Assembly (NCBI GenBank): GCA_038124025.1
Contig: JAYPBC010000011.1
Span: forward strand, 1 to 64,000
DNA length: 64,000 nucleotides
Direction of reading: 5' to 3'
From: UBA1275 sp038124025
Lineage (GTDB): Bacteria > Bacteroidota > Rhodothermia > Balneolales > Balneolaceae
Below, in pieces: positions 36,673 through 45,995 of this stretch. The position numbers were made by a program, and so were the translations under genes. The notes under the pieces were generated by a model. The model worked only from the letters and a program-made list of their open reading frames with translations. It was not told where the DNA came from and did no database searches. Positions within the stretch are counted from its first letter, which is position 1. Each line of letters opens with the position of its first letter.

Positions 36673-38835
36673 CTAAGAGAACAAATCTTTATTTTTTTCA
36701 TTTTGCTCCTTAGTGTCATCGTTAGGCTTATTTCCAATTTTCTTTAACTTCTCTTCTTTGGTATTTTTAAGATCAGTTTCACCCTCATTAGTGTTCATCA
36801 ATTTGTTTTTAGTCAAAATTTCTTCTTCAGATGATTCTTTATTTGCTTCATCATCTGAAATAACTTCATCCACTATTTTAGCCTCTGAAAAAAGACCGTC
36901 AGCATGTTTACCCTTCGGACGGTCACCAAGTAAGTCGCGTAATTCTTGGTGATTCATGACTTCTTTGTCAAGCAATGTCTTAGCCAATAGCTCTAATTTA
37001 TCACTATGCTCGGTCAATAAGTCGAAGGTGCGATCATAATTATTTTTAATAATAGCCTGAACCGCATCATCAATCCGATTAGAGGTGTCTGGAGAATACT
37101 TTCTATTGAACCCGTAACTATTTTCGGGATTATTTGAATCTCTTAGCGAGATATATCCCAATTCTTCACTCATTCCATATTCAGCGACCATTGCATACGC
37201 CATATTGGTAATACGCTCGAGATCATTTTGTGCACCGGTTGATATTTTACCAAAAATAATCTGTTCAGCTATTCTACCTCCAAGGAGGGCACATATTTTC
37301 TCATTTAACTCCTCAGTAGTCATTAAGAAACGGTCTTCAAGCGGAGTTTGTAAGGTATATCCAAGTGCAGCTAAACCTCTAGGTACAATGCTAACTTTCA
37401 ACACAGGATCGGTATATTCTAAAAACCAACCAACAATAGCATGTCCGGCTTCGTGGTATGCCACAATTTCACGTTCTTCAGGGCTTATTAACTTATTTTT
37501 TCTTTCTAGACCTGCAATAACCTTTTCTATCGAGTCTTGAAAATCGACCATCTCAACTGATTTTTTACCGCGCCTAGCAGCAATAAGGGCTGCTTCATTA
37601 CACAGATTTGCAAGCTCAGCTCCTGCAAAACCAGGTGTTTGTGATGCTAAAACACGTAAATCGATAGCACTTGAGAGTTTTAATTTTTTGACATGTACTT
37701 TCAATACTTCTACCCGTCCATTTAAATCGGGTTTGTCAATTAAGATTTGTCGGTCAAAACGCCCTGGTCTCAACAAGGCAGAATCTAAAATATCTGGACG
37801 GTTAGTTGCTGCCATAAGAATAACTCCTTTATCAGAGTTAAAACCATCCATTTCACTTAAGAGTTGGTTCAGAGTGTTTTCACGCTCATCATTTGATCCC
37901 ATAGCCATACCTTTACCACGCGAACGACCTATAGAGTCTATTTCGTCAATGAAAACAATACAAGGGGCTTTTTCTTTCGCTTGTTTGAAAAGATCCCGAA
38001 CACGGGCTGCTCCAACACCAACAAACATTTCTACGAAATCAGAACCGCTCAAACTAAAAAAGGGAACGCTTGCTTCTCCAGCTGTGGCTTTTGCTAGTAA
38101 GGTCTTACCCGTACCTGGGGGGCCCACTAACAACACACCCTTTGGCAGGGTACCACCTAATTTTGTGAATTTCTGAGGACTTTTGAGAAAATCTACCACT
38201 TCTTCTACCTCAGCTTTAGCCTCATCTAGACCTGCTACATCCTTAAAAGTAACTTTAGTCTCCGTTTGCTGATCGTACAATGATGCTTTATTCTTGCCAA
38301 TATTCAGAACTTGTTGTCCAGGGTTCATTCTACGGAATATAAATACCCAGAATCCGATCGCTAAGCCAATCATGACTAACCACATAAAAACACCGCTAAA
38401 CCATTCTTCCTCTATACGAACCTCATATTCTACCCCATGCTCATCAAGTATAGGGCGAATCTCGTCGTTTGGAAGTATGGTGGTCACAAACGTTTTATAC
38501 TCCTCCACCATAGTATTTGGAAGGTTCAGTGGAGAATCTGTTTGTTCAGGCGGGCTGATAATCCCATCAGTTAAAGCAGATTCATTATACTTACCATATA
38601 CATTTACCTGATTCTTAATAATGATTTCTTCAACATATCCATTCTTTACCTGATCTAAGAATTCACTGTACTTTATTCCATTGGCTGGTTCAGGATTTAA
38701 AAACATGAACTGTATCACAATTAGAAACAGTATAATTACTAAAAATCCCCAAGTCGGAAACTTGGGATTTGCACCATCCTTTTTGCTTAGTGGTGACTTT
38801 AAGGGATTTTTTGATGGGGGCTTTTTTTCGGCCAT
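36673..38835 (-). CDS. ftsH: ATP-dependent zinc metalloprotease FtsH
   Basis: Membrane-bound AAA+ protease that extracts and degrades membrane and regulatory proteins. Two membrane helices (about 29-46 and 148-167) flank a periplasmic domain. The AAA domain has Walker A GPPGTGKT (238-245), Walker B VFIDEID (294-300) and the second region of homology [20 protein letters not shown] (343-362). The zinc site is HEAGH (461-465). The C-terminal tail (about 640-720) is long, Lys/Glu/Asn-rich and probably disordered. Length 720 residues, slightly above average. It is preceded by a ThiL-like gene in the same orientation. Confidence 0.97.
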   Translation of the reverse strand: MAEKKPPSKNPLKSPLSKKDGANPKFPTWGFLVIILFLIVIQFMFLNPEPANGIKYSEFLDQVKNGYVEEIIIKNQVNVYGKYNESALTDGIISPPEQTDSPLNLPNTMVEEYKTFVTTILPNDEIRPILDEHGVEYEVRIEEEWFSGVFMWLVMIGLAIGFWVFIFRRMNPGQQVLNIGKNKASLYDQQTETKVTFKDVAGLDEAKAEVEEVVDFLKSPQKFTKLGGTLPKGVLLVGPPGTGKTLLAKATAGEASVPFFSLSGSDFVEMFVGVGAARVRDLFKQAKEKAPCIVFIDEIDSIGRSRGKGMAMGSNDERENTLNQLLSEMDGFNSDKGVILMAATNRPDILDSALLRPGRFDRQILIDKPDLNGRVEVLKVHVKKLKLSSAIDLRVLASQTPGFAGAELANLCNEAALIAARRGKKSVEMVDFQDSIEKVIAGLERKNKLISPEEREIVAYHEAGHAIVGWFLEYTDPVLKVSIVPRGLAALGYTLQTPLEDRFLMTTEELNEKICALLGGRIAEQIIFGKISTGAQNDLERITNMAYAMVAEYGMSEELGYISLRDSNNPENSYGFNRKYSPDTSNRIDDAVQAIIKNNYDRTFDLLTEHSDKLELLAKTLLDKEVMNHQELRDLLGDRPKGKHADGLFSEAKIVDEVISDDEANKESSEEEILTKNKLMNTNEGETDLKNTKEEKLKKIGNKPNDDTKEQNEKNKDLFS

Positions 38836-38939
38836 TAATAGTACAGTTGTAAATTTGTAAGATTAAGACAAAACGTCTTTATTGTTGTTAGATGCTCGGC
38901 AAAAAATGTGCCAGATGGTTTATACTGACAAAAGGTACA

Positions 38940-39989
38940 TTAAGCTTTCATATCGTCAAGACTGAGTATTTCTCCGTCAGAAGTTTGTATAGTTAACCCA
39001 GAATCTGCTTCTGTCATTCGGCCAATCACTGTAAAGTCTTTAAAAAGAGTAAAAAGTCGATCCGCATCATCTTCACTCAATGTAAAAAGTAATTCAGTGT
39101 CTTCACCGCCAAAGTATGCGTATTTATCGACATCTTCCTCCATCTCATCTGCTACTTGTCGAGTTTCTATAGCTATAGGTAAGGTGGCCTGATAAATATG
39201 TGCACCCAGGCCCGTTTTCTCACACAGTTGAGATACATCATTTATCACCCCCATATTTAAGTGACTAATAGAGGTTGGAGAGATATCAAACTCCTCAAAA
39301 CAGTCAATCACATCCTTCCTAGATTTTGGCATGAGTTGTTGTTGAATGACGTACTCATAATCTCCTAAATCTGGCTGGAACTCTCCTTTTCCACTATCCT
39401 GCCAAAACTTTTTCTCTCTCATAAGAATACGTAAACCAGCAATAGCAGCTCCTACATCCCCAGAAACACAAACTGCATCTCCTTTCTGAACATTACTGTA
39501 GGATGTGCGCATATCCTCTTGAGCAATTGCAATACCGTGAATGTGAATAATAATTTGATTGGAGTTACTATGAATACTTTTTCTATCTAAGATCGTATTG
39601 TTGGCTATACAGGCTTCATTTATTCCTGAAATAATTGATTCAACCATTTCTACAGAAACCTTGTTGGGAAGGGATAAATCACATGAAAGTGATACAGGTC
39701 TGCCTTTTTCAGCATAACATTCATTTGAAAACAATGAGACTGCCTTGTAACCAATGTGCTGTAAAGGGGTATAGCTTAGGTCGAAATGTATTCCCTCAAT
39801 TAGCTGTATACTCCGCTGATAAATTTGGGTGTTTGCTCCATGGCATTCTACTAAACTAGAAACCGATAGACCTGACAAATTCCCTTCTAGACCAATCATG
39901 GGTGAAGAGTATTCTCCACGATACTTATCAAGCTTTTTAAGGACAGCTAAGTACCCTAACTGTGATATGGGTGTAAATAAATTTTTCAT
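38940..39989 (-). CDS. ThiL-like protein (AIR synthase-related fold), active-site motifs degenerate
   Basis: Its backbone resembles Bacteroidota thiamine-monophosphate kinase: EGIHFDLSYTPLQHIGYKAV (20 residues), PDLGDYEYVIQQQLMPKSRK and FGGEDTELLFTLSE line up with ThiL. However, the motifs that bind Mg-ATP and substrate are changed: GDDAAV is replaced by HGANTQ, the Asp of the following TTD strand is lost, NLSDxxAM is replaced by FSNECYAE, GGDTT by LDRKS and DxSDGL by NMGV. It may be a pseudokinase or have changed function. The frame opens at 40028, but that ATG lies inside the terminator hairpin of the exb operon; the ATG at 39989 (MKNLFTPISQLG) is the natural start. 349 residues. Confidence 0.7.
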   Translation of the reverse strand: MKNLFTPISQLGYLAVLKKLDKYRGEYSSPMIGLEGNLSGLSVSSLVECHGANTQIYQRSIQLIEGIHFDLSYTPLQHIGYKAVSLFSNECYAEKGRPVSLSCDLSLPNKVSVEMVESIISGINEACIANNTILDRKSIHSNSNQIIIHIHGIAIAQEDMRTSYSNVQKGDAVCVSGDVGAAIAGLRILMREKKFWQDSGKGEFQPDLGDYEYVIQQQLMPKSRKDVIDCFEEFDISPTSISHLNMGVINDVSQLCEKTGLGAHIYQATLPIAIETRQVADEMEEDVDKYAYFGGEDTELLFTLSEDDADRLFTLFKDFTVIGRMTEADSGLTIQTSDGEILSLDDMKA

Positions 39990-40003
39990 AGAACTGAATA
40001 TAC

Positions 40004-40038
40004 AAAAAAAGGCAACCATGCTTAACATGGATGCCTTT
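40004..40038 (-). terminator. Intrinsic terminator of the exb operon
   Basis: Arms AAAGGCA-A-CCATG (40008-40020) and CATGG-A-TGCCTTT (40026-40038) pair with one A/A mismatch around a 5-base loop; on the minus strand the stem is followed by a run of seven T. It starts 22 bases after the last exbD stop, and shows that the ThiL-like gene is a separate unit starting at 39989. Confidence 0.85.
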
Positions 40039-40060
40039 AAAATCTTCGACAGTTGATAGA

Positions 40061-40510
40061 CTATTCAGCTTCTCTTTTAGTCGAGTAGTTTATTCTGAAA
40101 GTGCCTGCTTGTTGAAGTTCTTTTTGAACATCAGTCAACAAACCAAATTCAGAATTCTGATCCACTCTTAGAGAAACAATTAATCTTGGCTCTTCAATGA
40201 GTTTGTCATACATTAGATTCCGTATAGCACCTAAATCATCCACAATGGCATCATCGATCTGAACTTTATCATCCCCTAGTTGATTTCCAGGTAAACGCTC
40301 AGGTCCCATATAGATGTATGAAACTAATCGCTTCTGCTCGATTTTCTCAATGTTACTTGCTTGAGTGAGGTCTAATTTAACTTTTAATGTGACCTCTCTC
40401 AATACGGTGGTAACCATAAAAAAGAAGAGTAGCATAAAAACCACATCAGGCATAGCAGATGTGGGTATTTCCTGCTTACTTCCAGCTTGCTTTTTCTTGA
40501 AGTTTGCCAT
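40061..40510 (-). CDS. ExbD/TolR-family biopolymer transport protein (second copy)
   Basis: A 149-residue bitopic inner-membrane protein with a short basic cytoplasmic N-terminus, one membrane helix (about 20-43) opening with the proton-path Asp in AMPDVVFMLLFFFMVTT, and a periplasmic domain (about 50-149). The basic start and Asp match ExbD/TolR. It ends the motor operon and lies two bases after the first exbD. Two non-identical ExbD proteins in one operon suggest either a mixed ring or two alternative outputs; known examples exist in Bacteroidota. Confidence 0.9.
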   Translation of the reverse strand: MANFKKKQAGSKQEIPTSAMPDVVFMLLFFFMVTTVLREVTLKVKLDLTQASNIEKIEQKRLVSYIYMGPERLPGNQLGDDKVQIDDAIVDDLGAIRNLMYDKLIEEPRLIVSLRVDQNSEFGLLTDVQKELQQAGTFRINYSTKREAE

Positions 40511-40512
40511 GA

Positions 40513-41055
40513 TTAACTATCGGGTTCAGCAATTGAAATTTTCTTAGGATACATTTCCCTAATTTGATCTTGCTGAGGACTATCATCTGCAAGTGCATCA
40601 TAAGGAACCCCATAATTAGATCTAGAGGCAGCATCACGTAAGTCTTTATAGGCAGCCATTACTTCATCTAACATGTCAATATAGATGGAATAAGGAGTTT
40701 CTCTTTGTGTCTTAAGAGACACAATGGCAGCGTCTGGTGAAATCGATAGTTCTTCATTGTTCTCAGGGTTTGAAATAAATTCAATAAGTTTATCTCTCAC
40801 CTCTGTAATTTGAACAGGCTCTTCGTCCATGAGTATCAATCCTTGAGAATTAACTAAAATTTTCATCAGATTACGTTCACGAATGGGTGGCGGTTCTTGT
40901 TCTGGATCCAATGGTGGTGGCAATACCATACCAATTCCAGTATCCACGTTTATCGTAGTCGTAACCAAAAAGAAAATTAGCAGTAGAAATGCGATGTCGG
41001 CCATTGAGGATCCGTTTATCTCCGCACCTTCGCGTTTTTTCTTTTTTAACATCAT
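40513..41055 (-). CDS. ExbD/TolR-family biopolymer transport protein (first copy)
   Basis: A 180-residue ExbD homologue. The N-terminus KKKKREGAEINGSSMADIAF leads into a membrane helix (about 17-38) with the conserved proton-path Asp in MADIAFLLLIFFLVTTT, then a periplasmic domain with a Pro-rich linker PPPLDPEQEPPP and a C-terminal extension ending near EPDS. It is longer than the second copy. Lies 12 bases after the 93-residue membrane protein. With ExbB it forms a proton-driven motor that energises TonB-dependent receptors; no tonB gene is in the window. Confidence 0.9.
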   Translation of the reverse strand: MMLKKKKREGAEINGSSMADIAFLLLIFFLVTTTINVDTGIGMVLPPPLDPEQEPPPIRERNLMKILVNSQGLILMDEEPVQITEVRDKLIEFISNPENNEELSISPDAAIVSLKTQRETPYSIYIDMLDEVMAAYKDLRDAASRSNYGVPYDALADDSPQQDQIREMYPKKISIAEPDS

Positions 41056-41067
41056 GGTTAAGACTCC

Positions 41068-41349
41068 CTAGAATTTAAACGTTCCGCGTAATCCAGTGAA
41101 CACTATAGAGACGATCATGATTGCCATCATCCCCATAGTAGTTAACACTCCAGCTTTAGTTACATCGTTCAATGCAACATAAGATATTGTAAAAATAATT
41201 GCGGGTGTTGATATCAACGCTATACGCTTGAAATCTTGTTTCCCTTGAGTTATTCCTCGGACTCCTGAAAAGATCATAGATAAAATACCCAATCCCATTA
41301 GAACAAAGGCTCCGATAACAGCAATTTGTACTATTAATGCACTAGTCAT
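41068..41349 (-). CDS. Small membrane protein between exbB and exbD
   Basis: A 93-residue protein with three hydrophobic segments (about 7-27, 45-60 and 67-85) joined by a basic loop ITQGKQDFKR, with no recognised domain. Its position inside the motor operon (29 bases after exbB, 12 bases before exbD) argues for a role with the ExbB-ExbD complex, possibly as an accessory subunit, but I know of no defined function. GGAGG-type Shine-Dalgarno (AAGGAGGTCATT) precedes its ATG, which is unusual among its neighbours and suggests strong translation. Confidence 0.75.
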   Translation of the reverse strand: MTSALIVQIAVIGAFVLMGLGILSMIFSGVRGITQGKQDFKRIALISTPAIIFTISYVALNDVTKAGVLTTMGMMAIMIVSIVFTGLRGTFKF

Positions 41350-41378
41350 AATGACCTCCTTCCTCTTCGGGTTATGGG

Positions 41379-42101
41379 TTAGTCTTCTGATTCAGTTGAT
41401 TCAGCAACAGCAATCAGTGACTTGCCTTCCTGAAGTAGAATGATTGAGTCAATTAACGTGATAGAACTTTCTTCCATTTCAGCTATTAGGCGATCAATTT
41501 TTGACACACAATAATTATATCCAATCTGGAGTATAATACCTGCAATCAAACCACCTGCTGTTGTTAAAAGGGCTGTTTTAATACCACCTGCAACAATACT
41601 TGGGGAAATGTCCGAAGCAGCTTCGATGTCATCAAACGCCTCGATCATACCAACTACAGTTCCGAGGAATCCAAATAGTGGAGCAATGGCAATAAAGAGA
41701 GATAACCAAACAAGTCCTCTTTCAAGGAAGCTCATCTCAATGGAACCGTATGCAGCAATTGCTTTTTCAGCTGCATCTATTCCTTCATGAGAACGCATAA
41801 GACCTGCTTGGAATACAGACGCTACTGGACCTCTTGTTTGAGAGCAAAGTTCTTCGGCAGCTTCTATACCACCTTCTTGTAACGCTTCTTGTACACTTAC
41901 GATAAATTCACGCGTGTTAATGTCAGCTAGATTTAATGTAATGATCCGCTCGAGGAATATAGCAAGACCAGCGATGAGTGTGATAAGTACTGGCCACATC
42001 CATCCTCCATCATTACCTTCGTTAAATTTTTCAACAATGAGATTGAAGAAGCCCTCTTCTACTGGGGCTTGAAGTAAAAAGAGAGCAATCGACGATGTCA
42101 T
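41379..42101 (-). CDS. exbB: ExbB/TolQ/MotA-family proton channel protein
   Basis: A 240-residue inner-membrane protein of the motor family. An N-terminal helix (about 32-50), a cytoplasmic loop (about 55-130), and two further helices (about 132-155 and 170-195) carry the conserved FLGTVVGMIEAFDDI and GGIKTALLTTAGGLIAGI motifs, including the polar Thr residues of the channel. It heads a four-gene motor operon. The frame can open with GTG at 42107, but the ATG at 42101 is preferred, with GGAG five bases before it. It probably powers the TonB-dependent receptor at 31-34 kb among others. Confidence 0.93.
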   Translation of the reverse strand: MTSSIALFLLQAPVEEGFFNLIVEKFNEGNDGGWMWPVLITLIAGLAIFLERIITLNLADINTREFIVSVQEALQEGGIEAAEELCSQTRGPVASVFQAGLMRSHEGIDAAEKAIAAYGSIEMSFLERGLVWLSLFIAIAPLFGFLGTVVGMIEAFDDIEAASDISPSIVAGGIKTALLTTAGGLIAGIILQIGYNYCVSKIDRLIAEMEESSITLIDSIILLQEGKSLIAVAESTESED

Positions 42102-42143
42102 GTCCACTCCGGTATAGTTTATTGTTTAACAGTAAATTGAAGA

Positions 42144-42177
42144 CAAAAATAATAACGCAAATATGATTAAATGTCAA
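42144..42177 (-). promoter_or_regulatory. Bacteroidota-type promoter of the exb operon
   Basis: On the minus strand TTG (42175-42177, in TTGACA) is followed after 23 bases by TATTTTTG (42144-42151), a perfect match to the TAnnTTTG -7 element, about 43 bases before the exbB ATG. The spacing is at the long limit. Confidence 0.45.
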
Positions 42178-42267
42178 AGCAATAACTGTTCTAAAAATCA
42201 ATCACCATTAAGTCATTAACTTTTCTTAAAAGTAACCCCTTTTTAGCTAAAGATTGTAATCAAGTTG

Positions 42268-45200
42268 TTAAAAAAGAGCATTGAAACTTACTTTTATCGT
42301 TTGTATCGCAGGGCCATTTTTCCCCGTTCTTCCATGATATTCAATTTGAAATTCTAACCAGTCTTTCCATTGGTACTGTGTATTAAAATCCCATCGAGCG
42401 CTCTTACCCATACCCATACCCTCTGTCAGCCTATACCCCAAGTATGAATTAATGGTATCCTTTGATTCGTATTCTTGTAGAGTTATTTGCAGCCTAGCTT
42501 GTACACCCCCTGGCACATATACAATTTGTTCGAATCGATATTGCCATTGCTGAAGTGCAAATGTGGGAAAATTAAGGGCCGGATCCTCAATTGATACAAA
42601 TTGCTGAGCGAACATGTGATTATCGTTGAGTCGACTATGCTTTAGGATAGCTTTGATGTTCCAAGAACGATTCACTCGTGCACTAATCGAAGACTCTAAA
42701 CTATATTTACTAAATGAGTAATTACGAATATTTAATTGGTCTGAATATTCAAATAAATAACTTCGAGAACCCATAAAATACGCAAATAATGCGTCATTGA
42801 ACCGGTATCCACCCTCGAATCTAAGAATACGCTGGGCGGATTGAACTATTTCAATATTTCTCTGATGCATAGCAGAAGAGTTTTCCCACTCGGTAAAAGC
42901 CTGAATTCCAGTCGAATTAGGTGTAATTTCCAAGCGCCCTGAAGCACCCAAAGTACCCTCCACTGTCCATGGTTGCTGCATCATAGTTGTTGGATGTAGA
43001 AAAAGAACTCTAGCAATTTCATCTTGACTGTTATCCTCCGAAACCCGCAAGTCAATGTTTAGTTGAAGAGCCTGCCAAAGTGGTCGGTTCGGTAAACGAA
43101 GTTGGAATGGTGTCCAACTGTACCGTAATCTTGTACTGACCTGAATAAGAGATTGATAATCATCTCCTGGGAGCAAACGTTTTATATATTCACCTTCATT
43201 CTGACTAAGTTCAGGGTAGAATTCCGTAATCTGCTGCAACAAATCCTGATTATCGTCAATCCAAACATACTGACCCAATTCTGGACCAACGTAGACGTAG
43301 ATTTCTTGGAAATTACTACGACGTCGTGTGGATGCATTGTAATCCCAAAATACTTTTCCATTTTTTTCGATTTGCCCCCATTCTAATTGAGATCCAATTA
43401 CTATTCCCACATTTTTTTGAGAAAATTCCTGCTTATCTCCTTCACCATTCTGCTCAATAGGAGCAGCAACTAGGTCCGAGTTGTTTTTTCTGGTTCTAAA
43501 GTGAATCTCCTGTTTACCCCAAACATGCTCATTAGCTTGCCAATTTACTTGATAGCGTTGCTCAAAAGCTGAGCTGTTGGGCGCCCATAAACCCGCACGT
43601 GTAACATCTTCTTCTCTAAGCATCCATGAAGCCTTCCAATCCCATTTGGTATGCTGCCCCATCATACTTGGCCCTATACTCCAATAACGCTGACTGGGTG
43701 AAATAAGGGAGTCTGTTCCCACCCTTCGTCTCTGCTGGTCTTCCTGCTCAAAATCCACACCTATAATAAAGCTAGAACTACCTTGCCCCGTACTCTTTCC
43801 CAATGGGATCCCTAAAGACCCTTTCTGCCTAAGCCAATACCCAACTCCAGCCACCGAAGTCAATCTTCTCACCAAATCTTGCTCATATACCAGTGATACT
43901 CCATCAGATTCACCTAATTTAAGAGAACTTGTTTGCCTTAACCGCTCCTCCGATCCGGCTGAAAAATGGGTGAGTCCAAGCTGTAGTTCTTTTTCCCTTT
44001 GCTGCCACTCCCATCCTGCTCCGCTAACTTGTTCTTGAAATGTTGATGTGTCCAAATCAAATATACGCTCATACTCGACCTCTCTAATTCGTTCTGTTCC
44101 TTGGTATCGGGCATCCACACTCCGCAGATAGCCATGAAAACGTGAGTAATCAGCACCTAATATGGTTCTATTCCATTCCACATCAGCCTGGTAAGCAAGA
44201 CCCACATTTTCCTCATTATTTTTGGCTGAATAACGATTGACATCATAGGAGCTTAATGACCAGTTTCCTGATAGTCTAACATGGTCTTGAAGATCATAGC
44301 TTCCGGTAAATGAAACGACTTGATGAGCGATTGGAGTTGGCAACTGTGTTTGTGAGGTATAATCACCTCGACCTTCACCAACCCATTCATAAATTGGGAT
44401 GTTCAATCCCGTTTCTAATCGCATGTAATCACCTTCGTTCAGCCCGACTTGGGTAAATTGTACCTGCACTAATTCACTTTGGGGTATTTCTGGGTCGTTG
44501 GCCTTAACATAGATAGTGTATTTCTGATTGTTCCAAAGTGTATCAACCCGTATGTAGGCTCTAGACCGATCGGCATCACCTGTCCATGGACGCCCGGAAT
44601 CAATACCAATAAAAGGCTTATTACCCGCATTTTTCAATAACTGAATGTCTGATTCAGTTAGTATATTCTGCGCTAGTATACCATTATTGTCAGCTTCCCT
44701 ACTAATCATTGAATTAAAGCTAAACCGTTTATCAGGGGAAATATATTCTACCTCAGAAGCCAACAAACTCCTATTAAATCCATTTTCGACATATTCGTAT
44801 TCGACAAAAATTCTGCTTTCATTTCGAATTAATTGTTGTGGGCTAAAGTTTATTTCACCCAACGAATAATCTATGATGTAATCTTGATCAGTCCCCCTAC
44901 TCAAAAGCTCCCCATTCAGATATACTTTTTCGGTTCCAGCCAAAATGATTGTGAATGAATTATTCGATGCTCCTTGCAATCGATACGGCCCTTGCACCCC
45001 TTCTACCGGAGTAATTTGCTCACTGGTATACACTCCTCTAGTCTGTGATGCAAGTGATGTGATTCGACTTTTTCCTCCTTTCTTTGTGTTGAATGATTGT
45101 TCAGCATAGACCCCCTGTATTCTGCGGTTAATGCGATGCATGGGTGCTCCAATCATGCCAACATCTACATCTCCCATTTTGAGGGCATGATTAGGATGGG

Positions 45201-45939
45201 TGACTTGAATAATTAACTGATCAAATTCCCTAATACTTTGTGTTGTCCCATCCGGTTGAAAAGGAATATTTCGATCGGTTAAAATCGCCGATAATTGCGT
45301 TTGCTCACCTATTGACCCTGTTAATTGAATATCAAGCCCACTTTCCAGGCTTAGCTGCTGATTAGTCCCTGTAACAATCCCTCGAGTAATTCGGCCAGAT
45401 TGTTCTAGTTCAAAGAGCTCATCACTTGGCGATGTAACAGGACCAATCTGCTGCCGGATTTTTTCTCGAATCTTTACTTCGTCGAGAACGGGTTCTACTG
45501 TATTGCGTTGGTAAATAAAAACCAAGTCAATGGGGAAATGTATGACATCCCATGCGGAGGCTCTTACCCACCAATCCCCCGTATTTGGGTTCCATTGCCA
45601 GTCTGAACTAGGCAGTAAGGTCCATGCAGAGGGAAAATCTATAGTAGTATCCGCCTCATGCAGACGCTCAATGGTAGGTCTATACCATACTGTCAAACGA
45701 CTGTGAACAGCACCTAATTGAATAGTAAGCCGGTCATTACTATTAACACTATCTACTGCAAGGGTATCAGAGTAAATTTTAAACTCACTATCGATTCGAA
45801 TGGATTGGGGAACAGAAGCTAGAGAAGCGTTCCAAGAGACCGCCGTAATGAAAACACCCCAAATCAATACCCTCAAGACTGCATTATAATATACAGAGCA
45901 TGAACTTGTGGAAGTTGATAAGAAATGAAGGTTGGGCAT
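42268..45939 (-). CDS. Large outer-membrane beta-barrel protein with SprA-like segment
   Basis: A 1223-residue exported protein. A long N-terminus with one hydrophobic stretch (about 20-42) serves as signal. The N-terminal part has GLDIQLTGSIGEQTQLSAIL and MGDVDVGMIGAPM, then GPYRLQGASNNSFTIILAGT, EKVYLNGELLSRG and DYIIDYSLGEINFSPQQLI; these resemble blocks found in SprA, the T9SS translocon of Bacteroidota, and in related proteins of sister phyla. The second half is an array of amphipathic beta-strands ending in Phe, as in outer-membrane barrels. It is about half the size of SprA. GTG at 45945 opens the frame; the ATG at 45939 is preferred. Function unknown; DsbD lies 56 bases upstream. Confidence 0.6.
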   Translation of the reverse strand: MPNLHFLSTSTSSCSVYYNAVLRVLIWGVFITAVSWNASLASVPQSIRIDSEFKIYSDTLAVDSVNSNDRLTIQLGAVHSRLTVWYRPTIERLHEADTTIDFPSAWTLLPSSDWQWNPNTGDWWVRASAWDVIHFPIDLVFIYQRNTVEPVLDEVKIREKIRQQIGPVTSPSDELFELEQSGRITRGIVTGTNQQLSLESGLDIQLTGSIGEQTQLSAILTDRNIPFQPDGTTQSIREFDQLIIQVTHPNHALKMGDVDVGMIGAPMHRINRRIQGVYAEQSFNTKKGGKSRITSLASQTRGVYTSEQITPVEGVQGPYRLQGASNNSFTIILAGTEKVYLNGELLSRGTDQDYIIDYSLGEINFSPQQLIRNESRIFVEYEYVENGFNRSLLASEVEYISPDKRFSFNSMISREADNNGILAQNILTESDIQLLKNAGNKPFIGIDSGRPWTGDADRSRAYIRVDTLWNNQKYTIYVKANDPEIPQSELVQVQFTQVGLNEGDYMRLETGLNIPIYEWVGEGRGDYTSQTQLPTPIAHQVVSFTGSYDLQDHVRLSGNWSLSSYDVNRYSAKNNEENVGLAYQADVEWNRTILGADYSRFHGYLRSVDARYQGTERIREVEYERIFDLDTSTFQEQVSGAGWEWQQREKELQLGLTHFSAGSEERLRQTSSLKLGESDGVSLVYEQDLVRRLTSVAGVGYWLRQKGSLGIPLGKSTGQGSSSFIIGVDFEQEDQQRRRVGTDSLISPSQRYWSIGPSMMGQHTKWDWKASWMLREEDVTRAGLWAPNSSAFEQRYQVNWQANEHVWGKQEIHFRTRKNNSDLVAAPIEQNGEGDKQEFSQKNVGIVIGSQLEWGQIEKNGKVFWDYNASTRRRSNFQEIYVYVGPELGQYVWIDDNQDLLQQITEFYPELSQNEGEYIKRLLPGDDYQSLIQVSTRLRYSWTPFQLRLPNRPLWQALQLNIDLRVSEDNSQDEIARVLFLHPTTMMQQPWTVEGTLGASGRLEITPNSTGIQAFTEWENSSAMHQRNIEIVQSAQRILRFEGGYRFNDALFAYFMGSRSYLFEYSDQLNIRNYSFSKYSLESSISARVNRSWNIKAILKHSRLNDNHMFAQQFVSIEDPALNFPTFALQQWQYRFEQIVYVPGGVQARLQITLQEYESKDTINSYLGYRLTEGMGMGKSARWDFNTQYQWKDWLEFQIEYHGRTGKNGPAIQTIKVSFNALF

Positions 45940-45995
45940 AGACACTACAAATGTAAAAACCTAATCGGTAAATATAATTAGTAGCGAATTAATCC

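Noticed and set aside
40008..40028. ATG at 40028 as start of the ThiL-like gene
   Set aside because: It lies within the terminator hairpin of the upstream operon, and the added residues do not match the family.
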